Of a DNA stretch of 64,000 nucleotides, positions 46,441-57,029 are shown piece by piece; within the stretch, counting starts at the first letter, position 1, and every line of letters begins with the position of its first letter. The stretch is from Blasia pusilla (taxonomy: Eukaryota; Marchantiophyta; Marchantiopsida; Blasiales), in assembly GCA_050084515.1 (NCBI GenBank), contig CM114272.1:32736001-32800000 (forward strand), read 5' to 3'. Made by a program: the position numbers and the translations under genes. The notes beneath the pieces are model-generated. The model was given only the letters and a program-made list of their open reading frames with translations. It was not told where the DNA came from and did no database searches.

Positions 46441-46966
46441 GCTTGCCTACCTGCAAACAACAAATTCCCTGCCCCCTTGTATCTTTCTCATGTAAAATCA
46501 AGAGTAGTAAAAATGGATCACCTAGCCTAAAACTCCACTCATGAATCTACATCGGCATATCGAACCACATCCACTCTCTGCTATGAGGGAATCGGGACAC
46601 TAGCACCCTAACTCCTACACACTCACACACGTCTATGCAAGAGAGGCGCTCCTAAGGCTCAACATGAGAAAGATGGCTTGAGAAAGCCATCTCTCCCACT
46701 ATTATACCCTTGGGAAGAGCCAAAAAAGCTCTACCCCCATAAATAGCCTCCAAACGGTAACCTGCGTGCACAAGTTACCGAGTCAACGGGTCACCTGACG
46801 GCCTAAAACCAAAATAGGAAAATCGCCATAAACGACATTCCCGACACAATAGACCTGTTGCCAACCTCATCCGACATCTCAGAACAAAGTTACATTCAAA
46901 CAACCCGATGACTCTCTATGCCGTCGACGCGATAGAACTCTACCTACGTTGAAATAAGATGTGACA
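46441..46966 (-). repeat. R4 LTR, outer half, minus strand
   Basis: Minus strand starts TGTCACATCTTATTTCAACG (from 46,966) and includes a TATA-like cccaagggtataatag at about 46,715. Similar to the R1 3' LTR at 10.64-10.9 kb (plus-strand gaatctacat and tatacccttgggaaga). Once R2 is removed it joins the leader and gag at 36,700-35,220. Confidence 0.65.
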
Positions 46967-47319
46967 ATGCGCACAACAATATCTATGACCCGGTTTAGAA
47001 CTTTGTTCATATACTTGTTTTCCAAGGAACTTTGATATAAAAAAAATTGACTATATGCTCTTTTTGTCTAATATTGTAGTATCAAAACAAACTATATACA
47101 CATCTTTATGCATTTATATATGTAGGATCAAGCCAACAGCCAAGTGTTGTGAGTAGGATACTTTTACTGGTTCATATCAATTGATGTGAAACTATCTTTG
47201 AAACATCAACAATTGCACTTTTGCTATACACAAAATCTATGACTCTTATTTCACGGTCTTCTTAGATTCATGAATTGTTGTAACAGTTTCTTTGATGCAA
47301 TAAGTAGACAAATACGTTA

Positions 47320-48690
47320 GGTTTTCTATTCACGATTAGGTCTTGTTACAAATGCAACTTGATTACAAAGCTATTGCACTTTTGTTGCATCATTGTCTAT
47401 GTACTCCTCGCATTTGTGGCTACCTTGTGTTCAACATGTTCATTCATGGATATTAGCCAAATTGGGTTGAGCGCTTTGGTAATGTCACCTATCTCAGTTC
47501 CTTACTTTTCTACTCTAATCCAACATATTCTTTCTTTTGAAGAAGAACAAGCAGCCCGACTCCACTACTAGCGACTATTGTAGACAATTACTTCAGGATT
47601 TCTACTTGGTTTTCTATTCATGCTTAGGTCTTGTTACATATGCAACCTGATTACAAAGTTGTTGCATCATTGTCTATGTATTCCTCGCATTTGTCGCTCC
47701 TTGCGTTCAGCATGCTCATTCATGGATATCAGCCAAATTGGGTCGTGCGCTCTAGTGATGTCTATCTCAATTCCTTACTTTTCTACTTTAATCTAGAATA
47801 TTCTTTCTTTTGTAGAAAAACCAGAATGCGGCCCCTTTTCCGGGTTTTGAGTTTTACGACGGAGGAGGAATAATACGGCGCTGAAGAACATGAATCACAA
47901 CAGGAAGGAAGGCTAATAATAGGCTATTCTATATCTTATTAATGAAGAATTAATGATGCTAACATCGGATCGTTAAAAACTTGTATCCTACAGTCTAGAA
48001 GCATGCAGAGTTAGTTGCATTTTGCAAGCTCTGCACTTAGAATTGACTTCTTGTAGGGGTCGTAACAAGCAACACCACTCCATTTTCGATGATTATCGTA
48101 GCCAATTACTTCAGGTTTTCTATCTATGGTTAGGTCTTCTTACATATGCAACATGATTACAAAGCTATTACACTTTTTTTGCATCATTGTCTATGTACTT
48201 CTCGCATTTGTCACTACCTTGTGTTTAGCATGTTCATTAATGGATATTAGAAAAATTGGGTAGAGCACTCTAGTGATGTCACCTATCTCAATTCCTTACT
48301 TTTCTACTCTAATCCAATATATTCTTTCTTTTGCAAAAGAACAAGTAGCGCAACTCCACTGCTAGGGACTATCATAGACAATTACTTGAGTTTCTCTATT
48401 CACGATTAGGTCTTGTTACATATGCAACGTGATTACAAAGTTATCGTAGTTTTTTGCATCATTGTCTATGTACTCCTTTCATTTTTCGCTACCTTGTGTT
48501 CAGCATGTTCATTCACGGATATCAGCTAAATTGGGTTGAGCGCTATGGTGATGTCAACTATCTCAGTTCCTTGCTTTTCTACTCTAATCCAACATATTCT
48601 TTCTTTTGCAGAAGAACAAGCAGCCTATCATTCATCAATGCAAGAAATGCTAAGCTTTTATGGTTTCTGCACAAGACAACTATACAATGA
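47320..48690 (+). repeat. Four repeats of about 270-290 bp
   Basis: Units start near 47,321, 47,609, 48,113 and 48,391. Each has gattaggtcttgttac, gcatcattgtctatgta, ttcattcatggatat and tttctactctaatccaacat, ending in a pyrimidine tract plus cag-like acceptor before aagaacaagcagc. Units 2 and 3 are separated by about 250 bp holding a different dispersed repeat. Only the last unit runs into a longer frame (EEQAAYHSSMQEMLSFYGFC on), suggesting duplicated intron-exon segments of one gene or element. Confidence 0.75.
47836..48080. repeat. Dispersed repeat between tandem units
   Basis: Interrupts the four-unit array. The stretch gttgcattttgcaagctctgcacttagaat and taggggtcgtaa has a related copy at about 57,490-57,550 (cttgcattttgcag, gtgcattcggaat, taggggttgtaat). 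Family unknown. Confidence 0.5.
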
Positions 48691-50241
48691 GAGGCAGAAG
48701 ACTACGCTAGCTATGCAAAAGGAAGCTAGCTCATCGACCCTTGTCCCGTTAATTTTTTTCAATGCAGCTATTGAGAATATCAAGTCTATCTAGAGAAACT
48801 TCAGAAATGTGAGATGCCCAATAAAAATTTGCACCAGAGCTACAACATTGGAAATGATCATCCACAGAACATTGCATTTACGATTCTCATTCTCCAATAG
48901 CGACTCAATGAGATCATCACCGAACTCAGATTTCTTGACGAGTATTGTCGAAATGTCTACTTGGCCGACAATACAATCATTGCACACATGTCATGGCTAG
49001 ACTCATTGTCCCCTATGCTTTAGTAACTTTTCAATCATATGTAATTCTTGGGATGCAACCATGGCATTATCACACCAATTTTTTCAACACTACAAAGTAA
49101 GCATTTGTAAGCGTTAGCACTATGGTGAGGCTTATTAGTATAAAGAGGTGCGAATTTTCTTAAAGGGTGATTCATCATGTTAGTTTTTGCCAAACTATGA
49201 CTTCAACGGCTTGATAACTATTGCCCATCTTTTGCCAACATCATAACAAAAAGACATACTCATGAAATCTTTCTTCATATGTTGCCATCCCCTAGCAACT
49301 TGCCTCAGTGATGTTCATCATACTTAGTTGTGTGGTCTTACTTCACAAGCTTGCTACACTTATAAACAACTATATTGGGGTTTCTAGTTGGGTAAACTGC
49401 GCAACGTACACAAGAAGTTCTCCGCCCTAAGCATCATGTAGCTAAATGTCTTTATGGTACCCTAACTACAATTGGATTGCATAGCCCCTTTATTAAATTT
49501 CCCTTCTAATTCTAGGAGTGGATCCAAACTTACCTACAATTGGCTACAAGCCTACAACCAAACGTCAATTACTTCACTTGATGATACCGCTCAATCTAGC
49601 TCACTAACGATGTCACCGAGGCATGTCCCTCCAAGGAAATCATTTTCAGCCAGCTTGTTCATGGTTGTTCCCTAGTTTACACCAAGGTCCGAGGAGTTTT
49701 CCACGGGAACTAGTACATTTCCGGTATCTCATAGCCGGAAACGGAAAAATCAGATTTCAAACCGGTTTTTAGATGCACTATCCAAAGAAACCCCACATGT
49801 CTTGCCAATTTTTTCCGGCCAATTTTAAACGAAACACAAATTTCTGATTTTAATAGGCTACAATTACTCATAACCCCGAATCTCCCCGATCATTGCTTCA
49901 CACAACTACAACGGGTCCGCATTCTTGTTTAATAATCCATTTGCGCCCTAATTTAGGATAACATGCAAGTTCCCCACCTCTTTTAAGTGTTTACGACGCC
50001 TTCCCTCTTAGCATAGATAATCTTCATGCTAGTACAAATGACGTGATATTGTCATAAACGAGAAACTAACCTACAAGATCCCCATCTTTTCCTATCATAC
50101 ATAGGAGACCTACATACCACATGTTCTTGTAATCTCCACGTATCAATTAGTATGCGAATGACAAGCCTTTTTTTAAGCCTTTGTGAGTGAATCCAAATAC
50201 TAATTGTACTTCGTAGTGACTCTTCAAGGGTTTTTATTTTT
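48691..50241. other. Sequence without a recognised gene
   Basis: Continuation of the last tandem unit reaches a stop near 48,793. Beyond it I see no coding family on either strand; frames are at most 67 codons. Transposon-like character is possible but no termini were found. Confidence 0.35.
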
Positions 50242-50412
50242 ACTATTGTAAAGCCCGTGCATGGCGGGAGCAAAGGATTAACCATACTAAACATAAATTC
50301 GAAAAAAAAATTTGCTGCCCATAATATGTGAAACATCTTCTTGTAGTCCAATTGCCACATCACATCACATATTTGTAATTCAAGAAGACATTCTCCAATA
50401 ATAGTATAAATT
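50242..50412 (-). mobile_element. Small Helitron copy, diverged ends
   Basis: Minus strand has the family blocks (gtatatttgaatt-like, gcagcaaatttt, cacatattatgggc, cttgaattacaaat), with a hairpin-like cccgccatgcacggg near the 3' end. The 5' end is ATTTATACTATTATT, and the terminal CTAG is changed to CAATAG. An old copy. Confidence 0.6.
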
Positions 50413-53400
50413 ATTATTATTTTAGCATTAAACCATCATAAGGAACTCCATGAACTTCCCTCAATTCTCCATACCTTCCACTTGAATCATCTTCCATCGG
50501 AACTCCAAACTCCTTCATAACATATTACTTTAGCCAGTACGCAGGTACATATTCTTCCTCTTGAGGGTTTTGTAAAGCTCTACCCAACACCTACCAAGCT
50601 TGCATCATACGCTAGCTTGGTCTCCCAAACAGTGTGATCTTAGCCTTCGGATTCAGCCATGTGCGCGTCTTCAAGCAAGTTACCATTCAAGGAACGAAGT
50701 CGTACAGCTGAAGACTTTACTTAGCCAATGGTGAGAGCGTGAGCATAGCAGTAGACTCGACGACTTTAATGCTACTAGAATTGAGTGAGAAGGTTCTCTC
50801 CTGAAGACCTACTAGATAATGCTCCAATCCCAAAAGCATGACCACTCTCCTAAACCAGGTAGCGAGTTGACGCTTAAGGTTCTTTCAGATGCTTTTTAGA
50901 TCTAACATGACTCTTCTCTTTGCTCCATATCGATGATTTGCGCAAACGAGAATTCTGGAGTCAAAAGCGCTCATAATCAAATGGCCGACGACCACATGGT
51001 CTTCAACAGATAAGAAAGAATCTTTCCAGGTTAGTTTAGAAACCCACACAGAAAAAACATGACATCGATCATTTCAAGGAAATATGAACACCCATCGACA
51101 CTGCAAACTCTCAAAACGAATGCAAACACCTACAGTTGCCTCAAACCTATGCCCAATCATCAAGAGTTAGCTCTACTTTCCAACTTCTCACTTCCTCCTC
51201 GTCGCTTCCTCGGTGTTTGTGACATTTACTTTCCTCTCCAAGTTATTAGTGCAAGTGAGTGATCTTCATAGGGTTTGTAATTATGAAGAACCAAGATGTT
51301 TCGAAAGGTGAATATCGAGACAAGTTTCAACCGAGACAATTTATATAGCAGAGGAGTTCGGTGGGGGAATTGGACTCACTACCAAGGAAAATGTGAGTTA
51401 TGAACAGACAGGAAGGTTACCACTTTTTTGTTGTGGCAGCAGCTCAAACGAGTGGGAGGTATTGTAGCTTTGAGCCACACGCCAGCACTGCTCTAGTATT
51501 AGCCCTGTCCACTCGGAGATCCTTGAAAAACTGCACATCTGGGCCCATTGAAGCAGATCTAGCTAGAATACAATTCAACCCTCCTGTCACCTCTTGCACA
51601 GATAACCAGCGACAGATGCAGAGTATCTGAGTGACCGAAATGTGGGGCACATTGACATGTTTGTACATCGAGACCAATGTTTCACGAAAATGGTGAAAAA
51701 TCTATCTGCAGGTTGAGTATGACAGACTTATAACGAGAAGTCATAACCTGGCAGTGCATCGTCACTTAGAGATGTGACACAGATCCCGTCCACCCTTCTG
51801 TATCTTGCGCGATCTGCGACTTCACTGAAGAATCGAACCGATGATCTTGCTACGACGATCCCGCAAAGTTTAGTATGAAAGTGGTCCAGATGTGTGCGAA
51901 GCACCTTTGGATTATGTCAGAGCTCGGTCGATGCAATCATCGAGCTCCAAACTTGCTTTGGCAAATTATCCGGTGTCCAAACGCATTCCGAGCAGAGCTT
52001 TGATCCGTGTGACTCACCCTCACAAAAATAATGAAACAAAAAAAACTAAGAAATACTCAGTTTTGAGGTTTCTCCTCTTACACAAATTCTACCCCTCGGA
52101 AATGCTTAACTATCGCTTGCATCGCAGTTCAAACTACTCTGTCGATGCGGAGAAGGGAAAACTCAGAGCAATATGGGATAAGAATCTTCACAAAAAGAGA
52201 ATGACTAGTGACTCCGAACTCAGAGCTCTCTGAACCGCACTATATCAGATAGTCTGTGGTGAAAGCTGCCCAGGCGGGATAGCTTGGAAGTAACCCTTTC
52301 CGTACTATTGCCTTCGACGATCTCTAGGAAAACGTGCGCTTGACGTGATTATGGATTCTTTTTCCGAGAACCCCAACCAATCCGGTCCGGAGCCCAAAAG
52401 TTGAGAAATTCCCGTGATCCGCAAACGCGACAATTCAAGGGAACCTGAAGTGACCTGCAATTTCAATGCGTGCTCCAAGTGACACACGGGTGTTCGTAGA
52501 CATTGGCTGTGCGCATTTATAGACTCGGGGACTGTCTCGCGGGACTGGCAATCGGGGAAAATGGCATATACACAGGGATCGTATCCGCGCGCTTTATCCT
52601 TACATGTAGTGAGTAGAATGAGAGCCCACTAGGAGGTTGGAGGAATACATTGTGCACGCGATTTGGGATTGAGGTCCTTGCGCTGAATCCCGGTCGGAGA
52701 CACCACGGCGGTGCGTCTAGCCTCAGAAGTCGGTTATCAATGGATTGACGCATCTGCTTCATACTGCCCCAAAGGAGCAAACCCTTCATCAGATGTACCC
52801 ATGTCGTGTTTGTTGAGATAGCGAAAGATTTTCAAATCACTCACTGGCTACCTTTTCCCATCTGAATTTTTGTCGGCCATGTCGCTTTTAGTTCCTTTCC
52901 TCCCCTACGAGAGCAGAGTGTAGCTACTAGCTGCACACTAAGTGACAGACTTTCTCGCTTTTAGAGAGTTTCCGGACATCCTGGCCCCGCCGGCGGAGAG
53001 GCAGAGTTGTGGGATGATTGTGAGGAAAACATGAAACCTACGGACACGTCCCGTAAGTGATGAACCGCTATAAATGTAATTGCAACATCGACATGAGCGA
53101 CTCAGAACCATGTTTAAGCCACCGTAGAAGTGGGGAAAATCCGCTACAAACGCCATGCGCTGCAGAGACAAGCAGTAAGTTATGTTGAGATACTATTGGA
53201 GGCAGGTTTCGTGGTTCCAGAGTTCAAATGCTCTTCGAAGTTCAAATCGGATGACTCGATGAACTAGGGCTGTATGAAACAAGTAGGAAACTTCCAAAAA
53301 GTACGTAGTCGGTTCTCCCCGTTCATCCCGACACAAACATAACTAACTGCCTGCGACGAGGGGATTCCGGCGGTACCGGGGACTTCTGCAATCTTGGATG

Positions 53401-53500
53401 AGTGAAATAAGCATATTTTCAGCGGACGATACTGTGAGAACTGCAATCGATGCACACGCTACTCGTTGCTCCATCCCGGCTAGACGTCAGGTTTAGGTTT
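50413..53500. other. Higher-GC sequence, no confident gene
   Basis: Several frames up to 113 codons (for example plus 51,892-52,233 and minus 52,517-52,789) have no recognised motif, and no phase-consistent exon chain was seen. Base composition resembles the gene-bearing stretch at 0-9 kb, so parts may be introns or exons of a host gene. Confidence 0.35.
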
Positions 53501-53529
53501 GGTGTGGGTCCTTGCATTCCCAAACTTGG

Positions 53530-54046
53530 ATGGCTTTTTCTACGGCCACAACATGTAGTCGACTACCTGGGAACCATCTAGCCTGGCAAGTTCCGCGAAA
53601 ACGAAGTCCGAAGGCTTACGTCTGTCGCAGCGACGAGCCTAAGAAATTACGCGGTGGGTCTCCCTCCCGTCTTCCCGCTTTCCAGCGCAACATACTGCAT
53701 ACTCGAATGGATAAGCTCATGACCCACCGTATTGCGACATTGCTTCGAAAGAATTTCCTCAGCAAGGATCTCCTCGAGAATGTGGCGCATCCAACTAGGA
53801 CTTGGAATCCTTGGACCATCGGGTGATAGAAGCTCTAGACAGGTTACCTCCGCACGGTACAACCTACCAACGATTTATGACCTCCTTCCTGGCCCACTAT
53901 TAACTCCACACATGGCTTCTGTGAGGCTGAAAGTGACAGAATCTGATATAGACCTCGTCGTGCCTGGTAGCGCATTACGTGCACTCGTCGTAGAACGTGG
54001 CACCATACATGGCCGTATGAAACGAAAAAGTGCAGCAGATGTTTGA
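53530..54046 (+). CDS. Putative exons of a plastid-targeted protein
   Basis: From ATG at 53,530 the frame reads MAFSTATTCSRLPGNHLAWQ then KRSPKAYVCRSDEPKKL, a typical Ser/Thr-rich, acid-poor transit peptide with a plausible cleavage before CRS. A second exon-like frame starts after an acceptor (tctagacag) near 53,840: VTSARYNLPTIYDLLPGPLL through IDLVVPGSALRALVVERGTI, ending at a stop at 54,046. Joining the two is uncertain and no family is recognised. Could be chance. Confidence 0.3.
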
Positions 54047-55855
54047 CACCTTCAGGTTAGGCCACAATCACCTACCCTAGTCGCTCATAAGGATTTGCGT
54101 CACCTCACTCAATCCCGCGTTGAGCGTGGATTGGACCGTCGGGCCTCACAAAGATGACATTTTCGAGATTTCGGAAAGTGAAATTGATAGTTATCTTCGG
54201 AGGAACTTTCACGCCGATTTTCGTAGATCTATGGGCAGCAGCCATGATATCCCTCGAGCATATCACCGCCAGATGACTAGGCTCCCACGGTCTAGACCCT
54301 CGGAGGTAAGGACTACAAGTTGCGGCTGCCAGATGTCCAGCGCGGAGCGAAGCGCGGTACCGTGCGCATGGCGAAGTTTTGGGTGCCTGATCCGTCATTT
54401 TCCGTCTTTATTTATCCGTCCCTCTGTCGGGGGGACAAGCGCACCGTGGAACCTACAGAGGAAGAAAGGGGAAAAATAAATAAAAATTCTGCACAAGTGA
54501 CACCGGACCTCCACGTGCTCTGCCAGTCGAGCTAACAAAACGTTCGGAGAATTTGGCAGAGCCTGGAACGAACTTCGAAAGGAAGGTGTCGACGGAGATC
54601 TGGGAACGTGACTATCGGGAAACGAGTCCGTTCCCGTGCTGGATATTGCCGATCCGCAAACCTCTAAACAATTATACCCCTGAATCAGCGGCCCGCATAA
54701 GGCCTATGGGTGCCAGTCCTGAAAAGATACACCTCGAAGCACCTGAGAAATTATGCTCAAGTGGGAGGATATACTTGTGCCGAACAGAGTCCCGTGGCAC
54801 CATAATCTCGTCTAGAATTCCTCAGAAGATTCCCAACTGTATGCCACATTCCACGAACTTCACCTGTCCAGTAAGTACCTTCGTCAAGCAATACCTCGAA
54901 TATGCTTGGTGAACGGCTCCTCGTGTCATGAAACATCCCGTCATGCCACTCATCACCCCGAGCACCCAAAGCTTCACAGTAGTGTATAGCGACAGTAGTA
55001 TGTGCAGTAGAGTATTGTTTGTAACGCGAAGATTTATGTATGCGGGAATCACCAACGGTGACCTAGACTACTGAAATAAAATAATGAGTGACCGCCGATC
55101 CCTTCTTAGTGCGGGTTTTAATTCTTTTTCTTTTTTCTTAATTTAGAAAAGGTTCTGAATTTCAGCTTTTCATTGGTCATAGAGGAATCTTCCTCTTAAT
55201 TGCATTCGGTGGACTCTTCGACTGAATAAGTTTAAAATTTTCTTTTTCTTTTTGGATGGGAAATCTCAATCGACTGCCGAGTTCCAAACCTACCTCCCTT
55301 CTCCATGTTTTTTTTGAGGCTTTCTCTTTCTTCATTCATAAACAGCTTCAAACAATAAAAAGAAGAAACTTCGGAGCGGTCCATTGCTCTCCAAAGTCCT
55401 CAAGGGACGAGTCTTCCTATGACTTGTCATACTCATCAACCTCCGTCAAAGGCGTGCATCTTGACCTCTGAGTACAGCTCGAAAACGGTGGGATAATAAA
55501 AAAGAAAATAACAAAGGTGACGCATGTTAAGCTCTTGAACGACTGGCCAGTCACAAACTCTTCCACTTCTGTTGATGACTAGTCCCTAGACAGAGCGTTA
55601 CTATCGTCGCACAACGTTTCCGCTCTGGTGGATGGAGACTTTGGTTCCGGGGTTCTCATTGGGGGGACTATTCTTTGGAGACGTTTGGTCTATTTTCATT
55701 CGCTTTAATAATTTTCCTTCAACCTTCTCCGGAGGCGGCACGACAATCTTTTTCCACACTTTTCCATTTATTCAGTCAAAACCTTCTGCTTACTTCTAAA
55801 GAACACCACATAATCCGACGGTAGTCTCCCCGGTATCGTAAGATCAGCGTTTTCA
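54047..55855. other. Sequence without a recognised gene
   Basis: Plus frames at 54,120-54,479 (DWTVGPHKDDIFEISESEID) and a stretch near 54,545 (FGEFGRAWNELRKEGVDGDL) look protein-like in composition but were not assignable and do not chain. AT-rich from 55.1 to 55.3 kb. Confidence 0.3.
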
Positions 55856-56005
55856 TGACTACGCAGTGCGCGACGCACGTATTATCAGAATCGGTCCACT
55901 AAAATGTCTGCAGACTGTGAGGTCAAACTCCATTATTGGACTGATTCCCGTGGGCTTCAGCATGCTAATGCCGAGGCTCGTCCTGCCTAAGAATCCTGTC
56001 AGAAT

Positions 56006-56395
56006 TCTTGTGTCTATGATCAAGTAGAGGAGAGATCTGGCAAAAACAAAGATGCACTTCGATAAAAACGAGTGATGGACAACCCATCGGAAGTACAAAA
56101 GAGGGGACTCAAAGAGTCAAAACCTGAAGGCCACAACATTTGACCAGAAAAGGAAGAAGGGGCATTCCCCCCGTGTTTAAACTCACCAACAGCGTTTTAT
56201 CAGCAACAACAAGAGAGCTATGACTACTACTAAGTGGGCCTCTAGCGTGGGCGTCTCCCACGCCCGAGCCCCCGTGAAAATCCCATTAGCCTGGAGCTTT
56301 TGATTTGCAACGCTTGGAGACCACGCCGCCTACAATCAGAATCGCAGAGCTAAGGACAACCCATTTCTCAGTGGAGATGATGGGCGCAGTCCGTA
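56006..56395 (-). repeat. Inverted duplicate B of a 3' gene end
   Basis: Opposite-orientation match to 23,030-23,395. Here the coding end is open: the minus-strand frame reads APIISTEKWVVLSSAILIVG and stops at 56,286, and the rest of the duplicate is then the 3' UTR. Copy A is frameshifted, so B is likely the source or the better preserved copy. Confidence 0.75.
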
Positions 56396-56582
56396 TGAAC
56401 GAGTCGAACCTCTCCCCCATAGCCCCATACATCTCTATGGCTATGAAGATGTGTCCCGTGATCAGAGATATGTGTCTTCTCGCCCGTGTTTCATTGTAAC
56501 ATTCATTGGGCCACCACTTGGGCTCGACCGCATGATCACTGAGGGAATCCCGCCAATGATATCCCGCTCGTATCCTTTTCAC
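56286..56582 (-). CDS. Putative 3' exon of an unknown gene
   Basis: A 98-codon open frame on the minus strand, containing RRHISLITGHIFIAIEMYGA and a hydrophobic C-terminal stretch (WVVLSSAILIVGGVV) that may be a membrane segment. Coding is supported weakly by its duplicate at 23.0 kb sharing both the end of the frame and the UTR. No ATG context or acceptor was settled; no family recognised. Short blocks around 56,470-56,585 (aatgaatg, catgaaacacggg-like, aaaaggatacgagc) recur in a different order at 56,945-57,000. Confidence 0.35.
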   Translation of the reverse strand: MKRIRAGYHWRDSLSDHAVEPKWWPNECYNETRARRHISLITGHIFIAIEMYGAMGERFDSFIRTAPIISTEKWVVLSSAILIVGGVVSKRCKSKAPG

Positions 56583-57029
56583 CCCAATCTAAGAAAAAAT
56601 GCACACCAAGTGGATTCAGTTCCATTTGTCAACCAACCACCCGATGGTTGTTTCATGAACCGCATTCATAGGTAAGAGGTGAGACGAAAGCTTTTGCCTT
56701 TTTCCGAGCAAGAGCGAATCAGCAACCTCCATGGGGATATTCCGTCTAGTGCCTCTAAAAATGGATGCCTCAAAGTGGGCTTCCATCAAGGAAGATTGGA
56801 GCCACCGGAGGTAACTAAGGAGGAAAAGTGGGGAGAACGTCTCAACTCAAGGGAATCTCTACAAGGCTGAAAGAGCCATCCTCGACCTGGGAGACGTAGT
56901 GTAGAAGGAGCGGTCTATCTCTAACCAAAGATCTGGCAAGAGGCTCGTATCCTTTTCGTCCATTTGTTACTCCCCGTGTTTCATGGAGAGCATTCATTAG
57001 GGGGAGGCATTGACTGAGAGTGTCCATCG

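Noticed and set aside
47320-48690. Repeated units as a possible CRISPR array
   Set aside because: Units are 270-290 bp and diverged, with no short identical repeats and unique spacers; the window is eukaryotic.
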